Source: WLND01 sp040398845 (GTDB taxonomy: Bacteria; Actinomycetota; Actinomycetes; S36-B12). From it: 61,489 bases of DNA. The notes under the pieces were generated by a model that did no database searches, was not told the DNA's origin, and saw only the letters and a list, made by a program, of their open reading frames with translations. Shown here piece after piece: positions 1 to 7,846 of this stretch. A program made the translations under genes and the position numbers. The first letter of the stretch is position 1, and every line of letters starts with the position of its first letter. The stretch spans positions 1 to 61,489 of the forward strand of contig JBBATH010000020.1 of assembly GCA_040398845.1 (NCBI GenBank), read 5' to 3'.

Positions 1-42
1 GGTGCCGCCGGGTGGTGGGGTGGTGCCGCCGGGTGGTGGGGT
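1..42. repeat. 21-bp direct repeat, two copies
   Basis: Two identical 21-bp units lie head to tail at 1-21 and 22-42. They encode two copies of a TPPPGGT heptapeptide on the minus strand. More copies may lie beyond the window edge. Confidence 0.85.
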
Positions 43-129
43 GAGCGCTCCGAGGACGGGGTCCAAAGGTCCCAGCACCGGCTCAAGAGGACCTGAAGGT
101 GACGTTGGCTGATCGGGGGCTTCGTTCAT
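1..129 (-). CDS. Pro/Gly-repeat protein, N-terminal part only
   Basis: An open reading frame begins at the ATG at 129-127 and runs off the window edge at base 1 after 43 codons. Its start overlaps the stop of the upstream lipoprotein gene as ATGA, so the two are probably translated together. The visible part starts MNEAPDQPTSPSGPLEPVLG and then reads a seven-residue Pro/Gly repeat, TPPPGGT, twice, encoded by a 21-bp direct repeat. Low-complexity Pro/Gly stretches like this are common in extracellular or membrane-proximal linkers, but nothing here identifies a family. Function unknown; the rest of the gene lies outside the window. Confidence 0.6.
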   Translation of the reverse strand, partial: MNEAPDQPTSPSGPLEPVLGPLDPVLGALTPPPGGTTPPPGGT

Positions 130-860
130 GGCTTGGCGTTGACTTTCTCGAGTGCCGCGATGACGCAGGCCTCACTCGGCGAGTTTCGCGGGGAGCCGTC
201 ATCGCAAAGGATGTCTCCTGAGGTTACAGCCTGGGCAATGATTTCGTAGACGACTGGCGCGGACAGCGTGAGTGTGCAGGTGAGCCCAGAACCGTCGATC
301 TTGGACTCAAGGGGGTCGACGGTGGCCGGGTCGCAGGCCTGGTTGATGATCGCCTCGGGCTTCACGGTCAGGATGCAACTGACGGTGGCATCGTCGAACG
401 CCGCCGTGACCGTGCTGTCGCCGACGATCGCGTCACACCCAGCCTTGACGCTCACCGGGTCATCGGATGTCATCGAGCAGGTCCCGGCCTCGGGGTCGTT
501 CGTGAAGATGAGCGCGGGGTCCTGGGAAGCGCAGACCTCGCTGAAGAGGGAGACCCGGTCGAGGGTGAGGGAGCAACTGAAGTCCGCTCCGCTGTACGAG
601 GCGCTCAGATAGGCGGCGGGGGACTGGCAATTTGGCTCGATGGCGACCGACGACATTTTCTCGAAGAGCGCGGAACTGTAGGTGACGGTGTTGTCTGCCG
701 CAGTGACGGGCTCGGCGGATGAAGCGGTCGTTGCGCCCGTGGAAGAGTCGGCGGCACCGGATGCAGCAGTGGAAGAACTGCCGCCGCCGCACCCTGACAG
801 CAGCAGGGCGCCAAGGGTCAGGGCTGCTGCGAATTGGATTGCGAGCTTGGGTCGATGCAT
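126..860 (-). CDS. Lipoprotein with four tandem cysteine modules
   Basis: A 244-residue protein. The ATG at 860 is chosen because a hydrophobic signal peptide with lipobox LLSGC (acylated Cys24) follows it and GAGAGG lies just upstream; a longer in-frame version has no signal-like start. After a Ser/Thr/Ala-rich linker, the mature part shows a regular cysteine pattern: Cys, 17-19 residues, Cys, 13 residues, repeated, with an LT or MT pair one or two residues after the second Cys of each module. There are four such modules and a final Cys pair, ten cysteines in all. This suggests small disulfide-bonded beta modules outside the cell. I do not recognise a family. The stop overlaps the start of the next gene. 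It is divergent from the lipoprotein at 1038. Confidence 0.75.
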   Translation of the reverse strand: MHRPKLAIQFAAALTLGALLLSGCGGGSSSTAASGAADSSTGATTASSAEPVTAADNTVTYSSALFEKMSSVAIEPNCQSPAAYLSASYSGADFSCSLTLDRVSLFSEVCASQDPALIFTNDPEAGTCSMTSDDPVSVKAGCDAIVGDSTVTAAFDDATVSCILTVKPEAIINQACDPATVDPLESKIDGSGLTCTLTLSAPVVYEIIAQAVTSGDILCDDGSPRNSPSEACVIAALEKVNAKP

Positions 861-997
861 GTTCAGCCTCTCAACATTGGGAGCAGATCGGTGACAACAT
901 ACCCGACCTGCATCCAAGGGGATCGTCGCGCGGGGGCTTGTTCCCAGTTGTGCTCGCGGCTTGTGTATTCCCTCACCGCGTGTTCTCATATGTGGAA

Positions 998-1014
998 TGT
1001 GACGGGCTGTCACA
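998..1014. promoter_or_regulatory. TGTGAC-N5-GTCACA palindrome between divergent lipoprotein genes
   Basis: A perfect 6+6 inverted repeat lies 24 bases upstream of the start at 1038, inside the 177-bp region between two divergent lipoprotein genes. It resembles CRP/GlxR sites, but the TGTGA and TCACA boxes are 7 rather than 6 bases apart. A candidate operator only. Confidence 0.3.
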
Positions 1015-1037
1015 CCATTTCGAGTTCTGGGGTTCAC

Positions 1038-2930
1038 ATGCTGGTTCGTACAAGTCGTTTCATGACTGCACTCGTGCCGATGGCGGTGCTCACGTGTGTC
1101 CTAGCCGCGTGTGGATCAAGTGAGCCGGACGCCGCAGGTGCCTCGCCACTGGCGGTCGCCAATGGCGGATCCGTTGACATGTCGGAATGGGGTGCGAGCT
1201 ACCCGCTGCCTGATTGCACGGGGCAAGATCCGGCCACCTGTTCGTATGACGGTTTCGACCCGTTGGTGGATGGATTCAGCTTCGCAAATTGGGGCGAGAC
1301 CGGCAAACTTGATGCGACTGGGCTCATCGCACTGTTCGGCGAGTCGGAGGTGTGCGCGACAGTCACCGACAGTGGTTGTGTGTTGTACCCGGCCGCGAAG
1401 GAATGGGCTGATCAAATCAACGAGGCAATGGCCGGCGGGCATTGCGAGGGTATGGCCGTCATGGCTGCACGGCTGTTCCGAGGCGACGCCGCCCCCCAGG
1501 ACCTTGATCCTGCTGCTGAAACCACTTTCGATCTGCTCTTCGCGGATCCTGACGTGTCGAGTGCGATCGACACTTGGTGGGCGACGCAGATGCTCGCACC
1601 GGTTCAGGAGGCCTTCACGGCCTTCCAGCAGTACCAGCCGAGCGACATTGCCGCGGAGCTTGCGGCGGGACTCCAGCGTGGAGATGGCTACACGATGGGG
1701 ATCTATTCGCCCGCTGGTGCTCATGCCGTCACCCCCTTCGCCGTCACCCAGGAGGGTGACCAGATTGCGATCTCGGTCTATGACAACAACTTCCCCGGAA
1801 CTGTGCAGCGGATCATGATCGATCCTGCGGCTGAGCAGTGGAGTTATGCGATGGGCTCGACGAATCCGGACGAGCCGACGGGTGGTTGGGAGGGGGGCGT
1901 CGGCACGATCGAGCTCACGCCGATGTCGAGTCGCGCACTGCCTTCCGTCGCACCCTTCGATGATGCGCCGCCGAAAGGTGTCGCTCGCGGGAAGGCCGGA
2001 ACCATCAACCTACTTCTGACATCGCCGGATCCGCAGGCGATGACGTCAGTCGAGCTGATAATCGATGGGCGTACGTACGACACCGCTGATCGGTCTGTGC
2101 CGCTCCCGAAGGGTGTCAGTGTGCGCTCGACGCTCGGTGCCGTTCTTTCAGGCAAGGGTACGTCCATCGTGGTTAACCGTGCCGAGGTGAAGTCGTTCTC
2201 GGCGTCGCCAAAGGCGACGGGCGGCGCTTCAGGCTCGACACCGTTCACGATGTCATCGGACGCCGTCGGCGCACCGCGTGTGACGGTCCAAGCGAAGGCG
2301 CCCACCGGCGAGTCGGCCGGCCAGTTCGACTTCGACAGTCAAGGCAACCTCACGATTGACTCGGAGGGTTGGACGGATCCGGAAGTCAACCTCGCCAACG
2401 GTCTCAATAGTGTCGACTTCCCGCTGGACGAGAACCTTGACATGACCGTCAGCACGGACGGCGATGGTGTCGCTGACGTGGAATTCGTCGACGAGGACGG
2501 AACCGTGGTCGGTGAGTACTCCGTCGATGACGAGACCGAGAACGGCATGGTCATTGACAGCACTGTCGAATTCGACCCGGAGACTGGCGATTTCGACGTC
2601 ACCGAGGAGGCGGCAGAGCCTGAGGATGTCGATGAGGACGCACTGTCCTGGCTCGCCGATATGAGCGCTGACGGTGGCGCCGGTGATGATTCGACCGAGA
2701 CCTCCGACGGTTCGATGGATGTGGGTGATTCGACTGATGGCGACAGCGCCGGCGGCAGCGAGGACGCCAATGACTCCGGCAGCGAGGACGCCAATGACTC
2801 AGGCGGCGAGGATGCCAATGACTCAGGGAGTGGTGGCGCCGACGACCCGGGTGCCGACACAGATCCAGGTGCCGACACAGATCCGGACGCGGATGCAGAG
2901 GCTGATGCAGACCCGGGTGCGGACGAGTAA
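1038..2930 (+). CDS. Papain-like lipoprotein with acidic repeat tail
   Basis: A 630-residue protein starting at the ATG at 1038, followed by a signal peptide with lipobox VLAAC (Cys25). A longer in-frame start at 834 would overlap the divergent gene and place residues ahead of the signal. Residues about 100-270 carry three spaced motifs that look like a cysteine-peptidase active site: GGHCEGMAVMA (Cys136), GAHAVTPFAV (His229) and VYDNNFPG (Asp249/Asn250). Order and spacing fit the papain/C39-like fold, but activity is inferred. The middle contains beta-rich segments. From about residue 430 the chain becomes very Asp/Glu-rich and ends in exact repeats (EDANDSG and GADTDP) that could bind Ca2+ or span the wall. 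It is probably anchored on the outer membrane face. No partner is identifiable beyond the divergent lipoprotein. Confidence 0.7.
   Translation: MLVRTSRFMTALVPMAVLTCVLAACGSSEPDAAGASPLAVANGGSVDMSEWGASYPLPDCTGQDPATCSYDGFDPLVDGFSFANWGETGKLDATGLIALFGESEVCATVTDSGCVLYPAAKEWADQINEAMAGGHCEGMAVMAARLFRGDAAPQDLDPAAETTFDLLFADPDVSSAIDTWWATQMLAPVQEAFTAFQQYQPSDIAAELAAGLQRGDGYTMGIYSPAGAHAVTPFAVTQEGDQIAISVYDNNFPGTVQRIMIDPAAEQWSYAMGSTNPDEPTGGWEGGVGTIELTPMSSRALPSVAPFDDAPPKGVARGKAGTINLLLTSPDPQAMTSVELIIDGRTYDTADRSVPLPKGVSVRSTLGAVLSGKGTSIVVNRAEVKSFSASPKATGGASGSTPFTMSSDAVGAPRVTVQAKAPTGESAGQFDFDSQGNLTIDSEGWTDPEVNLANGLNSVDFPLDENLDMTVSTDGDGVADVEFVDEDGTVVGEYSVDDETENGMVIDSTVEFDPETGDFDVTEEAAEPEDVDEDALSWLADMSADGGAGDDSTETSDGSMDVGDSTDGDSAGGSEDANDSGSEDANDSGGEDANDSGSGGADDPGADTDPGADTDPDADAEADADPGADE
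2754..2825 (+). repeat. 24-bp in-frame tandem repeat, three copies
   Basis: Units at 2754-2777, 2778-2801 and 2802-2825 are nearly identical and encode G(S/G)EDANDS three times in the acidic tail. The length keeps the reading frame, so copy-number change would lengthen or shorten the tail without breaking the protein. Confidence 0.9.
2850..2885 (+). repeat. 18-bp in-frame tandem repeat, two copies
   Basis: Units at 2850-2867 and 2868-2885 differ only at the last base and encode GADTDP twice near the C terminus of the acidic lipoprotein. Confidence 0.85.
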
Positions 2931-2988
2931 CGCTGGTTCGGACTGACCATCCGACCGACAGGTGAGAGGTGAGATGGTCAGTTAAGCA

Positions 2989-3624
2989 CTATTCGCGGAG
3001 TTGAAGCGGCGCCCCAGTGGCGGCCCGGACCTCGCCCACGGAGATGCCGGGTGCGGTCTCGATGAGGACGAGGCCGGCTGGGGTGATGTCGATGACGGCC
3101 ATGTCGGTGATGATGCGGTTGATGACGGCTTTGCCGGTGAGGGGCAGGGTGCACTCTTCAACGATCTTGTGGGTGCCGTCCTTGGCGACGTGCTCCATCA
3201 TGACTATGACGCGCTTGGCGCCGTGAACGAGATCCATTGCGCCGCCCATGCCTTTGACCATCTTGCCGGGGATCATCCAGTTCGCGAGGTTCCCGGTGGC
3301 GGAGACCTGCATCGCACCGAGGATGGCGATGTCGATGTGTCCGCCGCGGATCATGGCGAAACTGGTGGCTGAGTCGAAGTAGGAGGCGCCGGGCAGGATG
3401 GTGACGGTTTCCTTGCCCGCGTTGATGAGGTCGGGATCGACTTCTGCCTCCACCGGGTAGGGGCCGGTGCCGAGGATCCCGTTCTCCGACTGGAGGACCA
3501 CATGGATGCCTTCGGGCAGGTAGTTGGGAACAAGGGTCGGCAGGCCGATGCCGAGGTTGACGTACTGGCCGTCGGACAGTTCGCGTGCGACGCGGGCGGC
3601 GAGTTCCTCGCGGGTGAGGGTCAT
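2989..3624 (-). CDS. scoB: 3-oxoacid CoA-transferase subunit B
   Basis: The 211-residue beta subunit of a class I CoA-transferase, which moves CoA between succinyl-CoA or acetyl-CoA and a 3-oxoacid such as acetoacetate. GIGLPTLVPNYL is followed by QSENGILG, whose Glu47 is the expected residue forming the glutamyl-CoA thioester. Length is normal for the separate subunit. Its ATG overlaps the stop of the alpha subunit gene as ATGA, so the two chains are coupled. The acetyl-CoA acetyltransferase at 6553 favours acetoacetate as substrate over 3-oxoadipate, though an IclR regulator is also nearby; substrate is inferred. Confidence 0.88.
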   Translation of the reverse strand: MTLTREELAARVARELSDGQYVNLGIGLPTLVPNYLPEGIHVVLQSENGILGTGPYPVEAEVDPDLINAGKETVTILPGASYFDSATSFAMIRGGHIDIAILGAMQVSATGNLANWMIPGKMVKGMGGAMDLVHGAKRVIVMMEHVAKDGTHKIVEECTLPLTGKAVINRIITDMAVIDITPAGLVLIETAPGISVGEVRAATGAPLQLRE

Positions 3625-4406
3625 GGTGACTCCGTTCCTGACGCGGCGGCGGGGGCTGTGACGGTGCGGCGCTCGATGCGCTTGGTCACGACCTGCTCTG
3701 GACTGAGGACCACAACGCGTTGGACGAACACGCCTGGCGTGTGGACGTGCTCGGCGGGAATTTCCCCGGGCTCGACCAGTCGCTCGACCTCCGCGATCGT
3801 GATGCGCCCGGCTGTTGCAGCGAGAGGGTTGAAGTTGCGGGTCGCCTTGTCGAACACGAGATTGCCGTGCCTGTCGCCGAGGCTCGCCCGGACGATCGCG
3901 AAGTCGGTGACGATGCCACGCTCAAGGACGTAGTCGCGTCCGTCGAAGGATCGGACCTCCTTGGGATCCGATGCCATTTCGACCGAACCGTCGGCCGCGT
4001 ACCGCAGCGGCATGCCGCCGTCGGCGACGGGTGTGCCGACTCCGGCGGGGGTGAAGAATGCCGGGATACCGGCTCCGCCTGCACGCAGTCGTTCCGCGAG
4101 GGTGCCCTGCGGGATGAGTTCGACCTCGAGTTCGCCGGACAGGAACTGCCGTTCGAACTCCTTGTTCTCGCCCACATAACTCGCGATGACCCGAGCGATC
4201 CGCCGCTGGCCGAGCAACATGCCTAGGCCCCAGTCATCGACACCACAGTTATTGCTCACCACACGAAGGTCAGTGGCCGCACCCGCGACCAGCGCATCGA
4301 TGAGGGTCTGCGGAATTCCGCATAGCCCGAATCCACCTACCGCCAGCGAGGCTCCGCTGCCGATATCGGCAACAGCCTCCGCGGCACTCGCCACGACCTT
4401 GTCCAC
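3621..4406 (-). CDS. scoA: 3-oxoacid CoA-transferase subunit A
   Basis: The 261-residue alpha subunit of the same CoA-transferase. The N terminus has the family glycine-rich segment (GSGASLAVGGFGLCGIPQ) and an SNNCGVDD-type motif follows, typical of AtoD/PcaI/ScoA. It is first of a two-gene operon reading leftward, with GAGG just ahead of the ATG. It is divergent from the aminotransferase at 4585 across 178 bp; a 7-bp inverted repeat (4417-4423 and 4443-4449) lies in that gap. Confidence 0.88.
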   Translation of the reverse strand: MDKVVASAAEAVADIGSGASLAVGGFGLCGIPQTLIDALVAGAATDLRVVSNNCGVDDWGLGMLLGQRRIARVIASYVGENKEFERQFLSGELEVELIPQGTLAERLRAGGAGIPAFFTPAGVGTPVADGGMPLRYAADGSVEMASDPKEVRSFDGRDYVLERGIVTDFAIVRASLGDRHGNLVFDKATRNFNPLAATAGRITIAEVERLVEPGEIPAEHVHTPGVFVQRVVVLSPEQVVTKRIERRTVTAPAAASGTESP

Positions 4407-4584
4407 AGGACCTCCTCGTTCGCGCCGTCTCGTCCGATCTGTGCGAACGATACTGGGCCTGCTCGGCGGAGGATCCCTACCACCGAGTACGGGCTATTCC
4501 TCGCGATGACAAGATATGCAGACGGTGTCAACCTGTGTAAGCAGAAGGGGGCACCGACCGATGCGAGAGGGACGACGAGGACCG

Positions 4585-5655
4585 ATGACACCGATCCGAC
4601 TGCGGAGCACACTCGACGGGATTCCCAGCTATAAGGCTGGGCAACCCGCGACGGTGGCGCCCGGAATAACCTCGTACAAACTCTCGAGCAATGAGAACCA
4701 CCACGATCCTCTGCCGTCAGTACTCAAGGCCGCCGAGCGTGCCCTCTACGACATGCATCGATACCCGGACTACGGGTCGTCTGAGCTTGTCAACGAGATT
4801 GCCCAGCACTTCACGGTCCCCGCCGGCGATATCGCGGTCGGCACTGGGAGCGTGGGGCTCCTTCAGCAACTCGTCCAGATCACTGCCGGCCCGGGTGATG
4901 GTGTCTTGTTCGGATGGCGTTCATTCGAGGCGTATCCCATCATGACCCAGATCTCGGGAGCCACGGCTCAGAAGGTGCCGCTCGACGCCGATGACCGACA
5001 CGATCTCGCTGCCATGCTCACGGCGATCGACGACACCACGCGTATTGCTCTTATCTGCAATCCGAATAATCCGACCGGCACTGCGGTTGGCCGGGAGGCC
5101 ATCGCCCGGTTCATTGAGGGCGCCCCGCGCGATCTCCTCATCGTTATCGACGAGGCCTATTGCGAGTTCGTTGATCCCGAGAAGATCCCGGACGGGCTCG
5201 ACTTCTACCGGACGCACGAGAACGTTGCCGTACTGAGGACCTTCTCCAAGGCGTACGGCCTTGCCGCCCTGCGCGTCGGATACTGCATCGCGCACGAGCC
5301 GGTTGCCGAGGCGCTTCGCAAGGTCCAGGTTCCCTTCGGGGTCAACTCGGTCGCCCAGGCCGCAGCCATCGCCTCCCTCCATGCCGAGGAGGAGCTTCTC
5401 GAGCGAGTGCGAACGATCATGGGGGAGCGTAGCCGCGTGCAGGCGGCGCTCGAATTGGTCGGTCTGCACCCTGCGGAATCGGAGGCCAACTTCGTCTGGC
5501 TCAGGCTTGGTGAGCGGACCATGGAGTTCGCTGCCGCGTGCGACGCCATCGGCCTTTCAGTCCGACCATTCGCGGGCGAAGGGGTGCGCATCACGATAGG
5601 TGAGCCTGCGGCCAACACCCGCTTCATCGAACATGCCAAGGCCTGGGTGGGCTAG
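4585..5655 (+). CDS. pat: Aromatic/histidinol-phosphate aminotransferase (Pat/HisC2)
   Basis: A PLP-dependent class I/II aminotransferase of 356 residues. The ATG at 4585 is preferred over an in-frame ATG at 4516 because family members begin close to this point and GAGG lies just upstream. Visible family marks are SSNENHHDPLPSV, GTGSVGLLQQL, FGWRSFEAYPI, CNPNNPTG, IDEAY and TFSKAYGLAALRVGY; Lys222 in SKAYG should hold PLP. The WRSFEAYP segment resembles the actinobacterial HisC2/Pat group that makes phenylalanine from phenylpyruvate; some members also act on histidinol phosphate. It stands apart from any his operon, which supports the aromatic role. Exact substrate is inferred. Confidence 0.85.
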   Translation: MTPIRLRSTLDGIPSYKAGQPATVAPGITSYKLSSNENHHDPLPSVLKAAERALYDMHRYPDYGSSELVNEIAQHFTVPAGDIAVGTGSVGLLQQLVQITAGPGDGVLFGWRSFEAYPIMTQISGATAQKVPLDADDRHDLAAMLTAIDDTTRIALICNPNNPTGTAVGREAIARFIEGAPRDLLIVIDEAYCEFVDPEKIPDGLDFYRTHENVAVLRTFSKAYGLAALRVGYCIAHEPVAEALRKVQVPFGVNSVAQAAAIASLHAEEELLERVRTIMGERSRVQAALELVGLHPAESEANFVWLRLGERTMEFAAACDAIGLSVRPFAGEGVRITIGEPAANTRFIEHAKAWVG

Positions 5656-5677
5656 AGCCAAATCCCGCTACTGGGAC

Positions 5678-5693
5678 GTCACTATCCTGTGAC
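5678..5693. promoter_or_regulatory. GTCAC-N6-GTGAC inverted repeat at the iclR promoter
   Basis: A perfect 5+5 inverted repeat whose six-base spacer, TATCCT, is a plausible -10 box about 34 bases before the iclR start. A repressor here would cover the -10, so this is a candidate IclR autoregulatory operator. Confidence 0.35.
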
Positions 5694-5726
5694 TGCTGCC
5701 AACCCAACATGAAGCGAGGGACAACG

Positions 5727-6503
5727 ATGGCCACCCCCTCCGGCGAGGCCGAAGGCCACTCAGGCATTCAGGTGCTCACTCGGGCGGTCGATATCCTCCG
5801 CCAACTGCACGGCCATCCCGGCGGGCTGAGCCAGTCTGAGATCGGTGAGCACCTTGGGCTGGCCCGCTCGACAGTGAGCCGGCTGCTCATGGCCCTTGAG
5901 AGTGAAGGCCTCGTGATGTCCCTAGGCCCGCGAGGGCGCTACCGGCTCGGTCCTGAACTCATCCGGCTGGCCGCTTCCGCCCGGCGCACGGCTTGGCTTG
6001 ATCTGCACCCGCTGCTCGTCGAGTTCTCCTTCGAAATCGGTGAGACGGTCGACCTGTCAGTCCTCGAAGGCGATCGGGCAATCTTCGTTGATCAGGTGGT
6101 GGCGGACAATCGGCTGCGCGCTGTGAGTGCGGTCGGTGACTCGTTCCCGCTACACGCGAGTGCCAATGGCAAGGCAATGCTGGCTGCGATGCCTGCTCCG
6201 GACGTCAGCCGTGTGCTCGGAGGGCGACTTGAGGCACTGACTGAGAACACGCTTGTGACGGTGACCGATATTCGAGCCGAACTCGAGCGCATCAGGGTGG
6301 CTGACGGCATGGCCTTCGACCGCGAGGAGCAATCGCTGGGAGTCAGCGCGATCGGAGCGGTCATCGGGACCATCGATCACGACATGCTGGCGCTCAGCAT
6401 CCCCGTTCCAACCCAGCGGTTCACCGGTCGTGAGCCAGAGCTGCAGGCGGCGGTCCTCGACTTCGTCAGCCGCGTCGATGTGTGGATAGCCAGTCGCCGC
6501 TGA
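5727..6503 (+). CDS. IclR-family transcriptional regulator
   Basis: A 258-residue regulator. An N-terminal winged helix (about residues 12-75: RAVDILRQL, LSQSEIGEHLGLARSTVSRL) is followed by an IclR effector domain with DLSVLEGDRAIFVDQV and LHASANGKAMLA. The second ATG at 5727 is chosen because GAGGG lies 8 bases upstream, whereas the ATG at 5709 has no such site. It sits 49 bp before the thiolase gene in the same direction and may control it and the divergent CoA-transferase genes. IclR members often bind small aromatic or short-chain acids; the ligand is unknown. Confidence 0.85.
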   Translation: MATPSGEAEGHSGIQVLTRAVDILRQLHGHPGGLSQSEIGEHLGLARSTVSRLLMALESEGLVMSLGPRGRYRLGPELIRLAASARRTAWLDLHPLLVEFSFEIGETVDLSVLEGDRAIFVDQVVADNRLRAVSAVGDSFPLHASANGKAMLAAMPAPDVSRVLGGRLEALTENTLVTVTDIRAELERIRVADGMAFDREEQSLGVSAIGAVIGTIDHDMLALSIPVPTQRFTGREPELQAAVLDFVSRVDVWIASRR

Positions 6504-6552
6504 AGGCGAGAAACCGGTCGCGATCATGGTCGCGTGAGCAAGGGAGTCAGGC

Positions 6553-7746
6553 ATGTCGTTCGACAACGGTTCGGTCATCGTCGGGGGAGCGCGTACGCCG
6601 ATGGGGCGCCTTCTCGGCTCCCTTTCTTCCTTTTCTGCGACAGATCTCGGCGGGGTTGCGATCGCTGGGGCCCTCGAAAAGTCGGGTGTCTCGGCCTCCG
6701 AGGTGGAGTACGTCATCATGGGCCAGGTGCTGCAGGCGGGTGCGGGGCAGATGACGGCGCGTCAGGCCGCTATCAACGCGGGCATCTCAATGAATGTCCC
6801 ATCGCTCACGATCAACAAGGTCTGCCTGTCGGGTATCGACGCCATCGCACTCGCCGACCAACTCATCCGCGCTGGCGAGTTTGACTGCATCGTGGCGGGC
6901 GGCATGGAGTCGATGACGAATGCACCGCACCTGCTTATGGGTTCGCGCTCCGGCGTCAAGTACGGCGACTGGACGATGGTTGATTCAATGGCCTTCGATG
7001 CGCTCACATGTGCGATTGACGAGTGTGGCATGGGGGAAAGCACTGAACGTGCGAACTCCCGCTATGACCTCACTCGAGAGGACCAGGATGCTTTTTCGGC
7101 CACCTCTCATCAACGCGCTGCTCGTGCCCAGGAGGAGGGCGTCTTCGCGGCCGAGATCGCTCCGGTTGCCGTGCCGCAGCGTAAGGGCGACCCGATCATG
7201 GTGACCGACGACGAAGGGATTCGCGCCGACACGACAGCAGAAGGCCTTGGCAAGCTTCGTCCCGCGTTCGCCAAGGACGGCACCATCACGGCGGGCAGTG
7301 CTTCGCAGATCTCGGACGGCGCTGCGGCCGTCGTTGTGATGAGCCGGCGCAAGGCCGCTGAACTCGGACTGACCCCACTGGCGGTTATCGGTTCACACGG
7401 AGTGGTGGCTGGCCCCGATGCCTCACTCCAAGAGCAGCCTGCCAATGCCATCAAGAAGGCCTGCGCCCGGGAGGGGATTGCGGTCGCCGACCTCGACCTG
7501 TTCGAGATCAACGAGGCGTTCGCTGCGGTTGGCGTGGTCTCGATGCGGGCGCTCGGCGTCGATGCGAGCATCGTGAACGTCAACGGTGGGGCCATCGCAC
7601 TCGGCCACCCGGTCGGCATGTCAGGAGCCCGCATCGTCCTGCACCTAGCGCTGGAATTGCAGCGGCGTGGCGGCGGCACGGGAGCCGCGGCCCTGTGCGG
7701 TGGAGGCGGTCAGGGCGACGCCCTTCTCATCCGAGTCCCGTCCTAG
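6553..7746 (+). CDS. atoB: Acetyl-CoA acetyltransferase (thiolase)
   Basis: A 397-residue thiolase with all three catalytic elements: Cys91 in NKVCLSG (acyl carrier), His352 in GHPVGMSGAR and Cys382 in LCGGGGQGDA. GQVLQAGAGQMTARQAA matches the acetoacetyl-CoA thiolase branch rather than long-chain FadA. AGGGAG lies upstream of the ATG. With the CoA-transferase 2 kb away it would interconvert two acetyl-CoA and acetoacetyl-CoA, so the locus probably handles acetoacetate or 3-hydroxybutyrate breakdown. A 3-oxoadipyl-CoA thiolase role is possible, but no ring-cleavage gene is nearby. Confidence 0.85.
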   Translation: MSFDNGSVIVGGARTPMGRLLGSLSSFSATDLGGVAIAGALEKSGVSASEVEYVIMGQVLQAGAGQMTARQAAINAGISMNVPSLTINKVCLSGIDAIALADQLIRAGEFDCIVAGGMESMTNAPHLLMGSRSGVKYGDWTMVDSMAFDALTCAIDECGMGESTERANSRYDLTREDQDAFSATSHQRAARAQEEGVFAAEIAPVAVPQRKGDPIMVTDDEGIRADTTAEGLGKLRPAFAKDGTITAGSASQISDGAAAVVVMSRRKAAELGLTPLAVIGSHGVVAGPDASLQEQPANAIKKACAREGIAVADLDLFEINEAFAAVGVVSMRALGVDASIVNVNGGAIALGHPVGMSGARIVLHLALELQRRGGGTGAAALCGGGGQGDALLIRVPS

Positions 7747-7783
7747 CCACCCACCCCATTCATTTCACCCAGATTCCGGGCGG

Positions 7784-7824
7784 GATGAACGAAAGGGGCT
7801 CATAAATCGCTCGATTCGTTCATC
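7784..7824. terminator. Inverted repeat between convergent genes
   Basis: GATGAACGA (7784-7792) and TCGTTCATC (7816-7824) form a 9-bp perfect inverted repeat with a 23-base loop, midway between the convergent thiolase and SDR genes. No T-run follows, so it is only a possible bidirectional terminator. Confidence 0.35.
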
Positions 7825-7846
7825 TCGTCCGGTCTTGGAGGGGAGC

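Noticed and set aside
834..1037. Upstream extension of the papain-like lipoprotein
   Set aside because: It would place 68 residues before the signal peptide and overlap the divergent lipoprotein start.
2754..2885. CRISPR-like array
   Set aside because: Repeats are short, in frame and without unique spacers; they code for protein repeats.
2339..2950. A 203-codon Ser/Pro-rich open frame on the minus strand
   Set aside because: It is the mirror of the Asp/Glu-rich tail gene; its low-complexity product has no start signal and the plus-strand gene has a lipobox and motifs.
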